Source: Cinclus cinclus (Eukaryota; Chordata; Aves; Passeriformes; Cinclidae). Taken from it: a stretch of 64,000 bases of DNA. The translations under genes were made by a program, and so were the position numbers. Below, one piece after another: positions 1 to 12,600 of the stretch (positions are counted from its first letter, which is position 1; each line of letters starts with the position of its first letter). The notes beneath the pieces are model-generated. The model was not told the DNA's origin, searched no databases, and saw nothing but the letters and a program-made list of their open reading frames with translations. The DNA lies in contig NC_085067.1 in NCBI RefSeq assembly GCF_963662255.1, positions 5,918,428 through 5,982,427 on the forward strand. Direction: 5' to 3'.

Positions 1-3000
1 AATTTGCTAACGCTCTCATTGCCATAGAAGTTGGCTGCCCTTTTACAATTGGGGAAGCTGCCATATGGAGTAATAGTATATTTCTCTGCAAAGAGTTGAA
101 TCATGATAGCAGATGCCAAGTTAAAAAGAGCACTCCCCTTACTTTTCTGACAGCAGTGGGCTTGACAGAGATCTATCAATGCCCTGACAGCCAAGGCTCT
201 GGTTTTGTTTTGTGGGTTCACATAGAAAGGATTTGTCTTGAAACGTTCAGAAATCGCCTTGGTGACCTACTTAGGGAACAGTTTATAGCATAATATAGGA
301 GTAGAGAATACAGATGTTCCTGTATTCATTGAAGAACCAAAACACTCATCAGGTTGAATTTATTTAATGTGTTTTTTTTCCTCAGCTAGGGAACATTGAA
401 GCAGATGCAGGGCTGGTTTGAACCTGAGGACCTTATGTTCATCTCCTGTTCTGGTGGGAGTTTTTTGTTTTTAGTAACAAGAAAAATAAGTCCTGAAGTA
501 ACCAAACTGATAGCTTTCAACTTTTTGTCATGTTAATTATACACTTCAAAGACTAGTTGTACATTCCTTAGGCAACTGTTTCAGAAGTAATGAATTCATG
601 TCTTGTTCGGGTTATTTTTATTACCATTTCTAATCTTTCACCCAATACAGCTCACTTAATCTTGACATTTGTAATCATGGAGAGAAACTAAAATATTTGA
701 CAAGGTAACGAAAAAGACGTTTTTGCAAGAAGATGAGGAAGACTGAAATAATTTCAGAGGCGTACTTAGGTAAAATATAGCTGAGGAGTCTTGTGTTTGC
801 TAGTCACCTTGCATCTTGTGATACTGAATGCCAGGCTTCTCCCTTGCATCCCAAAATAATCATGATCATTTTCATGACTTGTTGACTCAACTTTAACCCC
901 CAGTGAGGCAGAGATTTATCCAAAGGGTAAAGCTAAGCTGGATTCAGGGCTGAACAAACCCCAATCCCTGCTCTCTGGTTCTTTTTCATTTCTGTCAGAT
1001 TAAAAAGCTGCCTTTGGAGTATGCCTGTTGCTAAAGAAAAGCTGACTTAGTTATTTGTGTGCTTCTAATTTTTGGTGGGGGATACCCTTGCAGTGCCTTG
1101 TCAGCATTTTGGGGCTGCCTGGTCCTTGTGGGTGCTGTGGTCAGGACGTTGCTCCAATAAATAACAGCAAACCCTTGCCCAGAGGTCTGTGAGAGGCTGT
1201 GTTGACCTTGCTGGGTGTTTGATAGCCATGGAGACATCTCTGGGAGTTGTAAAGGTCTCCCTGGCTCCTGCAGTGTTGCCTTTTCACAATCAAATCAGTG
1301 GTGACACTTCTGGTGACATGTGAGTTGCTGTGGCCATACCAAGTGAGAGAGCTGGGCTGGGTGAGGTGTCTTTGCCACCACATGTGTGAGGCCTTCAACT
1401 CTCAGAGAGGAAGGTGCCTTCTGAAACAGGGATTTGCACTGGTGAGAAATATTAAGTCTTTCCAGATAGTTCTTCAAGTTAAATTTGGAATTAGAAAATG
1501 CCTGGGCTGAGAGCCTTTCTATGCTAAAGAGAATCCACTGTTCCTAACAATTGCCATTTTAACAGCTATGAAATGATATGAAATTGGAAGTCCCACTAGA
1601 GTACACAAGAATTGCTCCCCTAATCCTGGAAATGGGTAGAGGGGAGCCAACCTGCAGCCACAGTTTTGGAGTTCAGGGCTGGCCTGTCATGGCACAAATA
1701 TAACCTCTTCTGTGAGATTATAGCCCCTTGCAGGAGACAATGCACTTAAAAATGAGCTGTAGGCACTCCTGGAACAGCAGCAAGTCTGCCTGAGGCTGGA
1801 GCCACTCTCTTGGGATCCACATTCAGAATGCACCATCAGTGTGTCACATCCTGCTGTCAGCTGCCAGCCCTGCTTGCTGCAGCTACAGAGCATGCAGCTG
1901 AAAAAGGCTTGAATTTTTCCAACTGTTTTTTTATTTAATTCAGTAAAATTATCTGAGTATGGAAAGGGAAGGATCTGCCAGCTGCATTTCTCCCTGAGGA
2001 GGGGCACTTGGAAACACAGACTTGCTGCTGGGCAGCGTGAGGTGCAGGACACTTTTGTTTCTTGAAATGAGTTTGGCAAAACGTTTTTGTAGAGACAGAG
2101 GAGGAAGGTGCAGCCTCTTCACTGAGGAGATATCAGTGTTGCTAATGCAGTAGATGATGCCTGTCCTTCCAGTCTCAGCTCTGCTGTAACTCATCACCTG
2201 TGCTCCTCCACGCTCCAGCATCTCACAGTGCAGAGCCACTGGAGCTCTCATTCATCAGAACTGTTAATGTATCTCAGGTCACAAACACAGAACTTGGAGA
2301 CAGATTTCACACATCCAGCTCTCTGTGGAAATTGTTGTGAGCAGCAATTCCAGCCAGCAGATGTTCACTCTCCAGAACCTGCTTGATAAATGACAATATC
2401 TGCTGTGTGTGAGCAGTGTCAGAATCTCTGACCAGCCACCACAGAACACCTGTGGGTAGCTAGATGGGGAAGATGCTGCTTGGTTTTGTTGCCTGGGTTA
2501 TTCTTTAACAGTCTCTGCTTGTGAGAGTCTTATTTCAGCAAAGAATCCTCCTGGGAACACTCTGCATTAAGGATTTGGATCACAGCTTGGCATCTGTGGC
2601 CAGTTCCTCACTCAGTTGTGGAAAGCTGTTAGTTTGGGGGTTAAGAGCACGTCTGCCACATGGTACAGCACATTTATAAATTGCACATTTTGAACTTGAA
2701 GTGCAGCAAGGCACACGAGAGAGCACAACCCTCCCAGTAACTCTGTGTTCCCTGACCATTGACGTAATCCAGCCTCCCTGTGCCTGCACCATCCCCAGCC
2801 TGGCTGCAGGCTCATCCCTGTGGGAAGAGCACCCCTGGGATCCTGACAACTCTACCTGTCACATAAAATGAAATGGAGGAGCAGCATTCCCTGGGGGCAG
2901 AGCAGCAGACTGTCACAGAACAAGCCGTGACCTTGTGAGGTGAAAAAGGCTCTGCAGAGGAGAGTTGTTCTTGCCTTAAGAGTTTGGCTGTTACCAGGCT

Positions 3001-4559
3001 GGAAAGCAAAACTCAACTTAAGTAAATCCTTAATTTAGTGTAGGTGCTAATGGGATTCCAAGTGGGTATGTTGTGTACTTGCTGCTGATGGAAAGCATCT
3101 GCGTTGCTTTCAGACTTGACTTTGAAAGTCAGTTTTCTTGCTCAAGTCTGAGATTTAGTGCATCAGAAACCTACACTATTGAAGAAAATAACTTGACATT
3201 GTTCTTATGAAGTATTTCTTCCCCAAAATACCATGTTTGGGCTGTTAGAGGGCTGGGCTGCAAGAAAGCTCTTCAGAAGGGTGCTCATGCTGTAAGGTGA
3301 GCAGATATATTCCAGGGGTTATTTCTAGAGGTGCTGCTTCCTCTAGTCAGATCATGAGCAAGACATAAGTGATTTGAAATGCTGAGCCAATTTTTAGTGG
3401 GTTCACACCTTTTCAACAGTCAAGCATCACACAAAAATGACACCTTTTGACTTCTATCCCTCAGAGCTTTGTAGTCTGCTTGACTAAATTCACACGACAC
3501 TAATATTTTTTTCCCCTCTCTAAAAGATCACAGATGGAAAGCCATTTTTATTAAAAATGCTTCTGTTTCAACTCTGAAATGTCTCAAGCTAAAGGTCTAG
3601 CTAGAAATTTAATAGATCATGTCCAGGTCAGCAGGTTAAAGCAGAGCCATGAGCAAAGTTAGTCTGGACTGGAGGATTTGCTGAATGCAAGCAGAGGTTC
3701 CTTTCAAGCATATCAAACCTGGAGAGACTTCTCAGCCCCTGCTATCACATCAAATGTCATTGCCTGTCCCTGTCTCAGGACAATGTTGCTACCTGAGGAA
3801 CACAGGATTTTTTTGGGAAGTCACTGTTATTGCCTGCTGGGCTTCTTGCAGACACTGCAATAGATCTTCTCTCTGGCTGCTTTTGTAGCCTGTCAGATGG
3901 CAGTGGATTCTCCTGACCTGGGGAAGCTGTTACCAATTCAGGGGTCCTCTTCTTGGTGTGAATTTCCCCATCCAGGTGTCTGCAGGTGCCTTTTTATGGA
4001 CCAGATCTTGTGGAGCACAATTTGGGGGAAGTGTGTGGTGGTGGATGATGGAAGCTCATTTTGAGGAGCTTCCCAGTCATGTACCAGTGCTGTAGGTTAA
4101 GGAGAGCTTTTTCCATCCTGTATACTTGGAAAAAAAAGTTACTTGTGGCAGCTGATTCCTACATGATTCCAGCTGCTTGCAAGGTGACACGTGATGTCAT
4201 TCCTGAATCCAGTGATGCAGTTTGGGAGGAAGGCTGGCATGTGGCTTGATTTTTTTTTTCTTTACTGGGAAAAAATTGCACTTCAGAGCATCTTAATTGG
4301 GTAGTTCTCCCGAGATAGCCAAAGCAGCTTACTCAGTGTGTTCCTGCAGAGTTGAGAAGCAGGTCAGCAGATAACTTTTTATAGCATCCTTATAACTGCA
4401 GGGACAGGGCTCGCATGTTAATTCAGAGTGTGCCTCTAGAACCGTGACTGGAGACAAGGAGCTGCTTTCCAGCCCCTCTTGTAAGAAACTGCTGTTGTAT
4501 GGCAACAACAATTAGCTACAAAAGCTAAGTAATCTCTGTTGTTCTAAGGCAAGGCAATT

Positions 4560-4790
4560 AATCATTAAATCAGACTTGGAAAAGATCTTGGGTTGTGCAG
4601 TGTAGTCCCTGCTATGCTTTGTTATTTTCTTACAGTTCCTCTTATCGAGAGCATTGTCAGGGCTGATTTTAAATAGTCCGAGCACTGGAGCTTCTCTCTT
4701 CCTCAGAGGAATTTAGTGCTGCTTAATAATTCTCACTGTCGATTTTCCCAGACATTTAGCCTAAATTTTCATTCCTCTGGCTCATGTCCA
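4560..4790 (-). repeat. Possible old, degraded CR1-like LINE fragment
   Basis: The order of short motifs (cattaaatcagacttggaaa, tttaaatagtccgagcactg, then cctaaattttcattcctctg) resembles the complement of an avian LINE 3' region, but similarity is weak and judged by eye. Confidence 0.3.
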
Positions 4791-5988
4791 TGACTTAAAT
4801 CCAAGCACAGCATCTGTAATGGCTACCCTGCTGTCCCTCCCCCAGCTCTCCCCTCCCAGACTCCGAGGTGCATTTTTGGCTCCTCACCCAGTGTGTTCCA
4901 TCATATTTTGCAGTGGTGAATCACTTAAGTCCACCCACCAATCTGCTTTTACCCCTCTGGTGCCTCTGGTTCAAACACTGAACGCTCCAACTCGTGAGCA
5001 TGACGCCAGCAATCAGAGCATGTAACAACTCCCTGTTACAGACAGCCAATCCCAATTTTTTCCTCAGCTGCACCATCATTTATGTGGTTTTAGTGGGCTT
5101 TGGACTAATCCCTTCTTAAGCTGGTTTGCTGTGGGAATTAAATATAAGCTGCTATCTTTAGTGATGGCTGAAAAGTAGGAGCACCACAGATTGTCACATT
5201 TACCTTTCTGCAGTTCTTTGCACTTCTGGGACCTCCCAATTGCCAGAAGAGTTTGTTTGGGAGCTTGATCTCCTTCCACTTGTCTCTGGCTTGCATGCAT
5301 GTCTGATCAGCTGATTGGTTTATTCCCCTTCCTTTTCTATCCACAGCTGGTTTTTACCAGCATTTCTGGGTGTCCCCTATAGGACAGTAGATTTTCCCAG
5401 TAGGGTATCAATATATCTAATTATTAATGTCAGTAAAGTTTGTCTTGTCATAAATTTTTGTAGCAGCAAATTTATTCCTTTGGCTCAGCATTTAGCCTGG
5501 TCTGGTTTGTGTTTCAGGGTGACAAATTAGAGAACTCCCTCTGGGGTTTTTCAAACAAAGTAGGAGCTCAAATGGCTCCCAAAATTCCCCACACAACCTC
5601 AGTTCTGGGTCTTTCTTACAAGGCTTAAGATTCCTTCGTTGCAGCAATGGCAGGTGTCTGCTGAGCTGTGCTCCCATGACAGGCTCTTGCTGTGTAGGCT
5701 GACGTGGGAGAGCATGAGAGGCATGGAAATAAAGCCCAGAGCTGCCTTTTCCTGTGCTGTGTTGTGACAGTGCACCTCTCAGACCTTCCTTTGCTCCTAC
5801 TTGTCCCAGCAGCTCTCAGCCTGGGGAAAACTGTTAACAGAGATTAGTGGGGAACATGGCAAGTGTGTGTGATAAAGGCAAACTCCCTGGCTGGTGCAGT
5901 TTAATGACATTGAGAATTAAGTCTTTTGTCAAGTGATCTTTTGTTACCTGATTGCTCTGTAGCATGGCTTTCTTCTTCCAGGAATCAA

Positions 5989-6340
5989 CACCCAGCACAT
6001 ATTCCCTATTTAGCCTTTACTGAAGGAAAGGCAGGAGGCTTGGGGGATGCTGCAAGGGAGATGCAGGCAATGGACCCACTTGAGGCTTTATAGAAGGTGT
6101 CTAGACTGAGACAGAACTAATCAAGGAGGTGAAAAATAAGGAAGTGAAGGTGAAAATGAAGAATACACAGGGGTTTGGAGCTGGGGAATTACAAGAGTGA
6201 ATGGCAAGGAGAGGTGATGAAGGAGCTGGTGTGTGCAGCCAGGAGGATGTGCCTGGAAGAAATGAGGAGAGACTGAACAAGAGCAGGAAAGAGCCAGGAT
6301 GATGCTGTGAGCCCCTGTGTGGAATTGGCTCTGAAGCAGC
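5989..6340. repeat. Intronic duplicated segment, copy 1
   Basis: Starts cacccagcacatattccc and stays colinear and highly similar to 10282-10665 for over 200 bases, including cacaggggtttggagctggg. Similarity then continues more weakly to gagcccctg and ctctgaag. No terminal repeats, poly-A tail or coding frame were recognised. Confidence 0.85.
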
Positions 6341-6557
6341 ACAATGAAAGGTTCAAAGGAGAAGATTGAGCAGCTTTCAGTGAAAATGGAGCAGGGACTG
6401 GTCCTTGTCTGAAACTGCCCAGGAGATCAGTACCATCCATTCAGAGCTGGCCTCTGCTCAGAGGGAGCTCTCCAGGGTGATGAGACTGTGGGGTGTCTTG
6501 TGATCCCTTTGGATTTCTAGCTGAGACTCTTTAACCTCTCTGGTTTCTCTGTAACAG

Positions 6558-6642
6558 GTGGCTGTGAAAAACAACATTGACGTGTTTTACTTCAGCTGCC
6601 TAATCCCTCTCAACGTGCTTTTTGTAGAGGATGGCAAAATGG
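6558..6642 (+). CDS. AP2B1: AP2B1 exon: end of appendage sandwich
   Basis: Begins after acceptor gtaacag with VAVKNNIDVFYF and ends ...EDGKM plus one base before donor gtgagt. It contains Tyr815 (human numbering), part of the side-site for accessory proteins. Confidence 0.95.
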
Positions 6643-9600
6643 GTGAGTGCTTTGAGGTGTGTGGTGAGCTTCCTTCAGCCAGGTTGTGCTCCCAGTGCCC
6701 AGCTGGGTGCAGGTGTCTCCTGGCTGAGTGTCACCTGTGCCTTGACCTTCAAGCCATTGCATTCAGCAGGTCTGGTCTGGTGGCCTGTCCCTGTTGTCCT
6801 CCAGCTCCAATACTTGCCAGGACCCAAGTCCCCTCCTCTCATTCTCTCTGCCAGACAGGGGGTGGTTCTGTTTTCTTTGAAGCTGATTTTTTTTTTTAAT
6901 TTGTTTGGGTTGGGGTTGTTGTAGTTTTGGGGGGTTTTGATGGTTTGATACACTTGAATAGGTCTAGGATTTGCCCCCATACCATTTTCACTGGAACTTG
7001 TGTATTCCTAGTCACCTTTATTGAATTTTTGTTTGAATTGGCTGGAAGTTGCTAGAAAAGCAGCTTTCACTCACATAATCCTAAATGTGTGGATCTCCTT
7101 CCTTCTTGTCAAATCCTGCATGTTCTTGGCTTGTAGACAGCTCATATGGCAAAGACTGTCTCTCTTTTGGGAGAGGCCAAAATCCATCAAAGCTTTGCTG
7201 CTTTTACAAAGAGACTGAGGCTGTTGTAGGAGTAAATCCTGGATTTGTCCCCAGCAGGGCAAAAAGTTACCCAAAGCCCTTTTGTGTGTTTACCTTGAAA
7301 CATTCTGTGGTGTGTTAATTAATGCTGGGGGTTCCTGTGAGGGTCCCACAGTGGTGATGGGGTTTTTTTGTTTCTAGAACGCCAGGTCTTCCTTGCAACA
7401 TGGAAGGATATCCCAAATGAAAATGAGCTTCAGTTCCAGATTAAAGACTGTCACCTGAATGCTGGTGAGTAGTTTCATTCTGCCATGCTGAGAGCACTTT
7501 TGATGTATTGCCATTAAACATCACCTTATTGATATCCCCTTAGTAAAACAAGCTGATGGCTAATGAAGAGGTAAGTATTGCACTTTTGAATAGAACAGCC
7601 TGGGATCCTAGGGCTTGTTTTGTCAAAAACTTTAGCTGGGTCCCCATAAAAGCATATCTAAAATCCCAAGTCTTTGATTTGACCGATCTGTTTCTTCCTT
7701 TTATTCTGGCCCTTGTATTCTTGTTTTCCCTTTTATGCTTTGCTTCCCTGCAAAGCTGTTCTTTAAATGGAGCTGAATATGGTGTTGGGGCTGTTCAGCA
7801 ACCCTGTCCTGCTGCTGTGAAATTTGAACAAAGTGTTCCAGCCCTACTGCATCACCCTGGGCCACTCACTTCACCTTTAGGCAGCTTCTTTCTTCTTTCT
7901 GCTGTGAAAGATTAAGAGTACAGACACTATAGGGTTAGTAGGGACTTTGTGGAGAACAGGATGTATGGGAAGGGTCTGCTGTTGTTAGCTGAGATATTGA
8001 TGCATTTTGATCATGTTTGGTCTGTTCAGTTTGTTTGGCCATGGAGTTGCCTCTGAGAGTATCTTGTACGTGTGACCTTACTACTGCTGAAGGATAAGGG
8101 AGTGTAAAAGAGTGGAATGGGGCCAGCTCTGCTCCTGTTCAGGAGGTTCTGGACAGGAGCCAAGTGATTCTACCAAAAGCTGCTCTGTTTCACAGATGAA
8201 AGAAGTGTCCCTATTGATTATCAACCCTGTAACCTTTTTATTCTCTCATGCCTGCTATTACACAATGAACACCCTCGTGCTTCAATAGCAGACAGAAACC
8301 ATGGGTCGCTTTGTACTCATAATTATTACTATTTTGGAATATAAAAGATGGAGCATGCAAGAGGAGGGGAAAAATAGCAGCTGTTGGACCTTATGACTTG
8401 ATTTCACTGTGAGGTTTCAAATGAGAACAACCTCTGTGCCTCCCCCAGTCCTCCCTCTGCTCCTGACTGAGCTTGGCATTACCTCTCCCCCTGCACTGCA
8501 GAGCTGCTGCTGCTGGTGCCTTCTGCCCTGTCCCTGTCCTGGCTGCAGCCAGGGCTCTTTATCTCCAATCAGAAACACTGGAAGCTGCTCATTTGGGTGT
8601 TGAAGTGCTGCCTAGCAGGGGATGTGCTTGGGAAGATTGGCGGTCCTGCAGCCTGGCCTCCCCCTCCTCCCTTTGGAAGAAAATGCAATGAAAGGTCGAG
8701 TGACAGAATGCCCCCCATTCCAAAAGGGTTTGCCAGCTCATGGCCAGGCTGCTTGCCCAGGCCTGGGATGCTCAGAGGAGAGAAAGTTAGAGCTCTCAGG
8801 GAGAGCAAGGAACACCAGGAGTTCCTCTGCAGTGGGATCTGCAGCCTTTTCCAGAGGAGGAGCATGGCCACAGAGCCTCTCCAGAGCACCATCCATCCCT
8901 CAGGATGCTCAGGGGAGTACAGGACCTGCCAGCCTCTTTGGCTTATGCACAGCAGAAAAGTGGATCTCACCCCATAAACAGATTCCAAACACTTCCATCC
9001 ACTGAGGCTTTTGTTTCTGTGTTTCCACTGCCAGTACCTCCTCCCTCTTGCAACTCTGCCTTGACCACCTGGGCTTGGGCATGGAGCAGCCAAGAACTTG
9101 CAAGAGGGAAAACCAGGGAAATCTTGAGATTGCCTGAGTCCCTTGTATTTTTTTCTACCAGTGCAGCCCTGACTCAGCCTGCTCACCTTGATTTCCTACA
9201 GACAGTAACTTCCTCTAGCTCAGACCATCCTAAGAACATCAAGCCTTGCTTGCCCGAGGATCACCGAAATCCAAAAGCCACGGAGTGCTGGGATTCCAGC
9301 ATCCTCAGGGGTGCAGGCTTCTCACAGCATGGCAAGTGAGACACACTAGGGCAGAGGCAGAATAGGCTGGGTGAAATCTGGCAGGAGCTGGATATATCTT
9401 TTAGTTTACACCAGAGCAAGGGTGTGTGCCTGGTCATGTGCCTCAGTAGGGTGATAATTTTTCAAGATTCACAGTCTTGACTGTTTAAATCCAGTGAAAA
9501 TAGGTTTGAGACACCTTCCTTCTTCCAAGAAGAGCAAGTCTGGATATAAAATCTTTATGAAGTTGATCCTTGTGGAGGAAGGGCTGATTTCTATTCCAAA

Positions 9601-12600
9601 GACTCTCCTGTAGGAGATGTGTAACCACAATAAAGCTCTCAATTTGGGCTGTCAGTGGTTGTGGTGTTCTTTGCAGGTTTGCAATGTACTCGTGGCAAAG
9701 CTGCACAAAATGCTGCAGATTCCAGCAGCTCCTCACCACACCTGAGGAGAGACTGGATTTGTGCAGCCCTCCAGCACAGAGAACAGCTCAGGAGCACTGC
9801 TGGCTCCTCGGAGTGAGTTCTTATCCCCGAGTTGTTATCCCTGCTGGAATCTGCTGGGATCAGTCATTCATTCCTAGCCCGAGCCCACCCACCAGGTGGG
9901 GAGTGCTCAGACACCATTCATGCCTCAGCCTCACTGATCCCAGCCCAGTGACGCGAGAGGAGCTGTAGCTAAAAATACTCTGCTCCCAGTGCTGTGCCCT
10001 AACTCAGCTCCAGCAGCCACTTGGAGCCCTGTGGAGTAGCTGTGCTGGGAGAGGTTGGTCAGCAGTGTGACCCCTGCATCCTCAGAGCCTGGCTTTCCTT
10101 CTCCCAGCTTTTCCTTCTCCCAGCTGCAAACAACCTTCACTTTCCTGTGTTCTCAGATCTGTGCTGTGTGAGGAGCAGGGCTGAAGTTCTGTGCAGCCAT
10201 CCTGGAGGCCCTGCAGAGCAGCCATGCAGGGGGTGCTGCTCTTCCTCAGTGGAGAAACTGAAATACGAATTTCTCTCTAAGCACCCAGCACATATTCCCT
10301 ATTTAGCTTTTACTGAGGGAAAGGCAGGAGGCTTGGGGGATGCTGCAAGGAAGAAGCAGGCTAGGGACCCACTTGAGGCTTTCTAGAAAGTGTCTAGACT
10401 GAGACAGGATTAATCAAGGAGGTGAAAAGCAAGGAAATGAAGGTGAAAATGAAGAATACACAGGGGTTTGGAGCTGGGGAATTACAAAAGTGAATGGCTA
10501 GGAGGGGTGATGAAGAAGCTGGTGTGCAGTGTGACACACAACAGTAGCTGTGTGCAGCGAAGAGATTGGGATGTGCCTGGGAGGTGTTTAGGGAAAGGCT
10601 GGACAAGAGCAGGAAAGAGCAAGAATGCTGCTGTGAGCCCCTGAGTAGAACTGACTCTGAAGTGAGTTAGGCTTGGAACAGGGATTTGCTGAGGGCTGGG
10701 ATTTTATCTGTCAGAAAAGCAGCATGTGAGTCTCTTGTACATCCAGAGCTGTCTGTCACAGTGCAACAGTCACCTTACAGCACCTCCTGTGCAAACTGCA
10801 GACTTTTCTTCAGGTTATTGCTTTTCTTCCTTCAAACAAAAAGGAGATAAACACCGGCAGGCAGCGGAGAAGCTTTTGTGGGAGTCTGTGCTCCCAGGCC
10901 TTTGTAGGTAAAAGATCCATCCTGTGCCCACAAGGCAAACCACATAGGATTGGTTTGAGCTTTGCTGGCTTGCAGAAAAAAAGCTCCTGTCCCTGGCAGC
11001 TTATCCCAAAGCACTGAGCAACCAGAAAGTCTTGGCTGCTGCAGGTAGCCCAGAGCACAGCAAGTGAAGCCAAGGATAAGGTGCCAGGCTGTGGGATGAG
11101 GAGCAGATAACTTTAAGTGGGAAGTGGGGTCTGATCTTTGTCTTCACCATCTTTACTTTCCAAAAAAAGCAAATTCTGGACCTTTGAAGGTATTCCCACC
11201 ATTCCCAGTGACTCAGGGAGAGATGAGTGCTTAATATTCTGGATTTGGGGCTCAGTTTCCCAGTGGTGAGAGATGGACCTGGCCTGAGGCTGTTCCTGAG
11301 GGCTGCAGCTCTCTGGCCATGGAGGAACAAGTCCCTCTGGAGCTGTATCATGGGGCCAAGGTGTGCTTAGGATGCCTTTCTCATCTTGAATTCATTAAAG
11401 CTGTTCTGTGTATCAGCCTCTTAGGAAGAGGAGAGTTCCCTGGAGAAAACCTCATTCAGAAATAATGAAAACACAAGGTCATGGTTATAGCCCAGCATTC
11501 TCATCTCTTATTAATCCAGTGCTAAATTAATTGATTTGGGTTTTTTTTAAATGAAAATACGTGAATCTAGTGCATGAAAATAGATTCCTTAACTGTTATA
11601 GCTCAAATATTCTGGGTGCTGTTGGTGCATCTGAGGTTTCCCCCGTGACTGAGCGTGCACTGAAGCTCAGTTTGCCTTGTTTACATTGGGGTTTTTTCAA
11701 CATGCTAAGTTTGACTAAATTCTAAAGGATTACTACATTAGGATATGCAAATCAGATGAGCTAAATGTTTTCCTTTTTCCTAAACACTGCTTCCCCAAAC
11801 CCACAGAGTGAAAGAGGATGAGCTGACTTGCACATGGAGATTGCCTCCTTTTAATGGCACTCAATCAGTTGCTGTGCTGTTCAGCACAGGAATTTTGGGT
11901 TTACTTGTTTATTACTAGTCCACAATTTGGTGTGAAATAGCAGCTTTCATGTTTGGAGTTGAACATGGCTTTATTGGTATTCAGTGGTCACTTTGCTTTT
12001 CTCCCCCAAATAATTTGCTAATGCCAGAACAAATAGAAAGTGGATTTTGTTTTGATGAAACAACCTGGGGGACAATCATACACAAGCTTGCATGGTAGGT
12101 TGTTTTTTTTCTGTACGTGCTAATCTTGCAGCTGATAGTTTAATAAATTACAGAACTGGTGCATACTATATGTCTTGAAAATGAATGTACTATCATAACA
12201 TTGCCCCCAGTGTCTCCCCACTGGATCAGTTTGTGCTTGGTATTTGAATGCAGTTCTTGGCTGGATGCTCAGAACCATTCAGGTGCTGCTAGAAATGGCA
12301 CAAGGATGCTTTCAGTTATCACAGCATAAAATATAGGCATTAAATTTTACTTTCTGTTATGGACTGCTTGTTGCAGATTGCCACAAAGTTCAGATAAGGT
12401 GTATGGTCAGCGTTGTTGTGCCTGTCCTTTGTGCAAAGCTCGTGGTTGCCAGGTGCTCACCTTGGCTGAGTTCAGATGTGAAGTTCTTAAGCTGGTGGGC
12501 AGAAGATTTAAGCTCATCCTTTGCTTTACCCAGGAGAAAAAGTGCTGTTAAAAAAAGTATTGGGTCACTTCATTGCACAGGAGGAGACCTTGTGCAGCTG

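Larger units (their letters stand above)
1..6557 (+). other. AP2B1: AP2B1 intron (5' end outside window)
   Basis: AT-rich to mixed non-coding DNA. I looked for the preceding appendage exon and did not find it, so the window opens within this intron. It holds a degraded LINE-like stretch near 4560-4790 and the first copy of an intronic duplication at 5989-6340; nothing else was recognised. Confidence 0.75.

Noticed and set aside
8569..9186. 205-codon - strand frame in the large AP2B1 intron
   Set aside because: Overlaps other frames on both strands in a GC-rich patch and has no recognisable motif.
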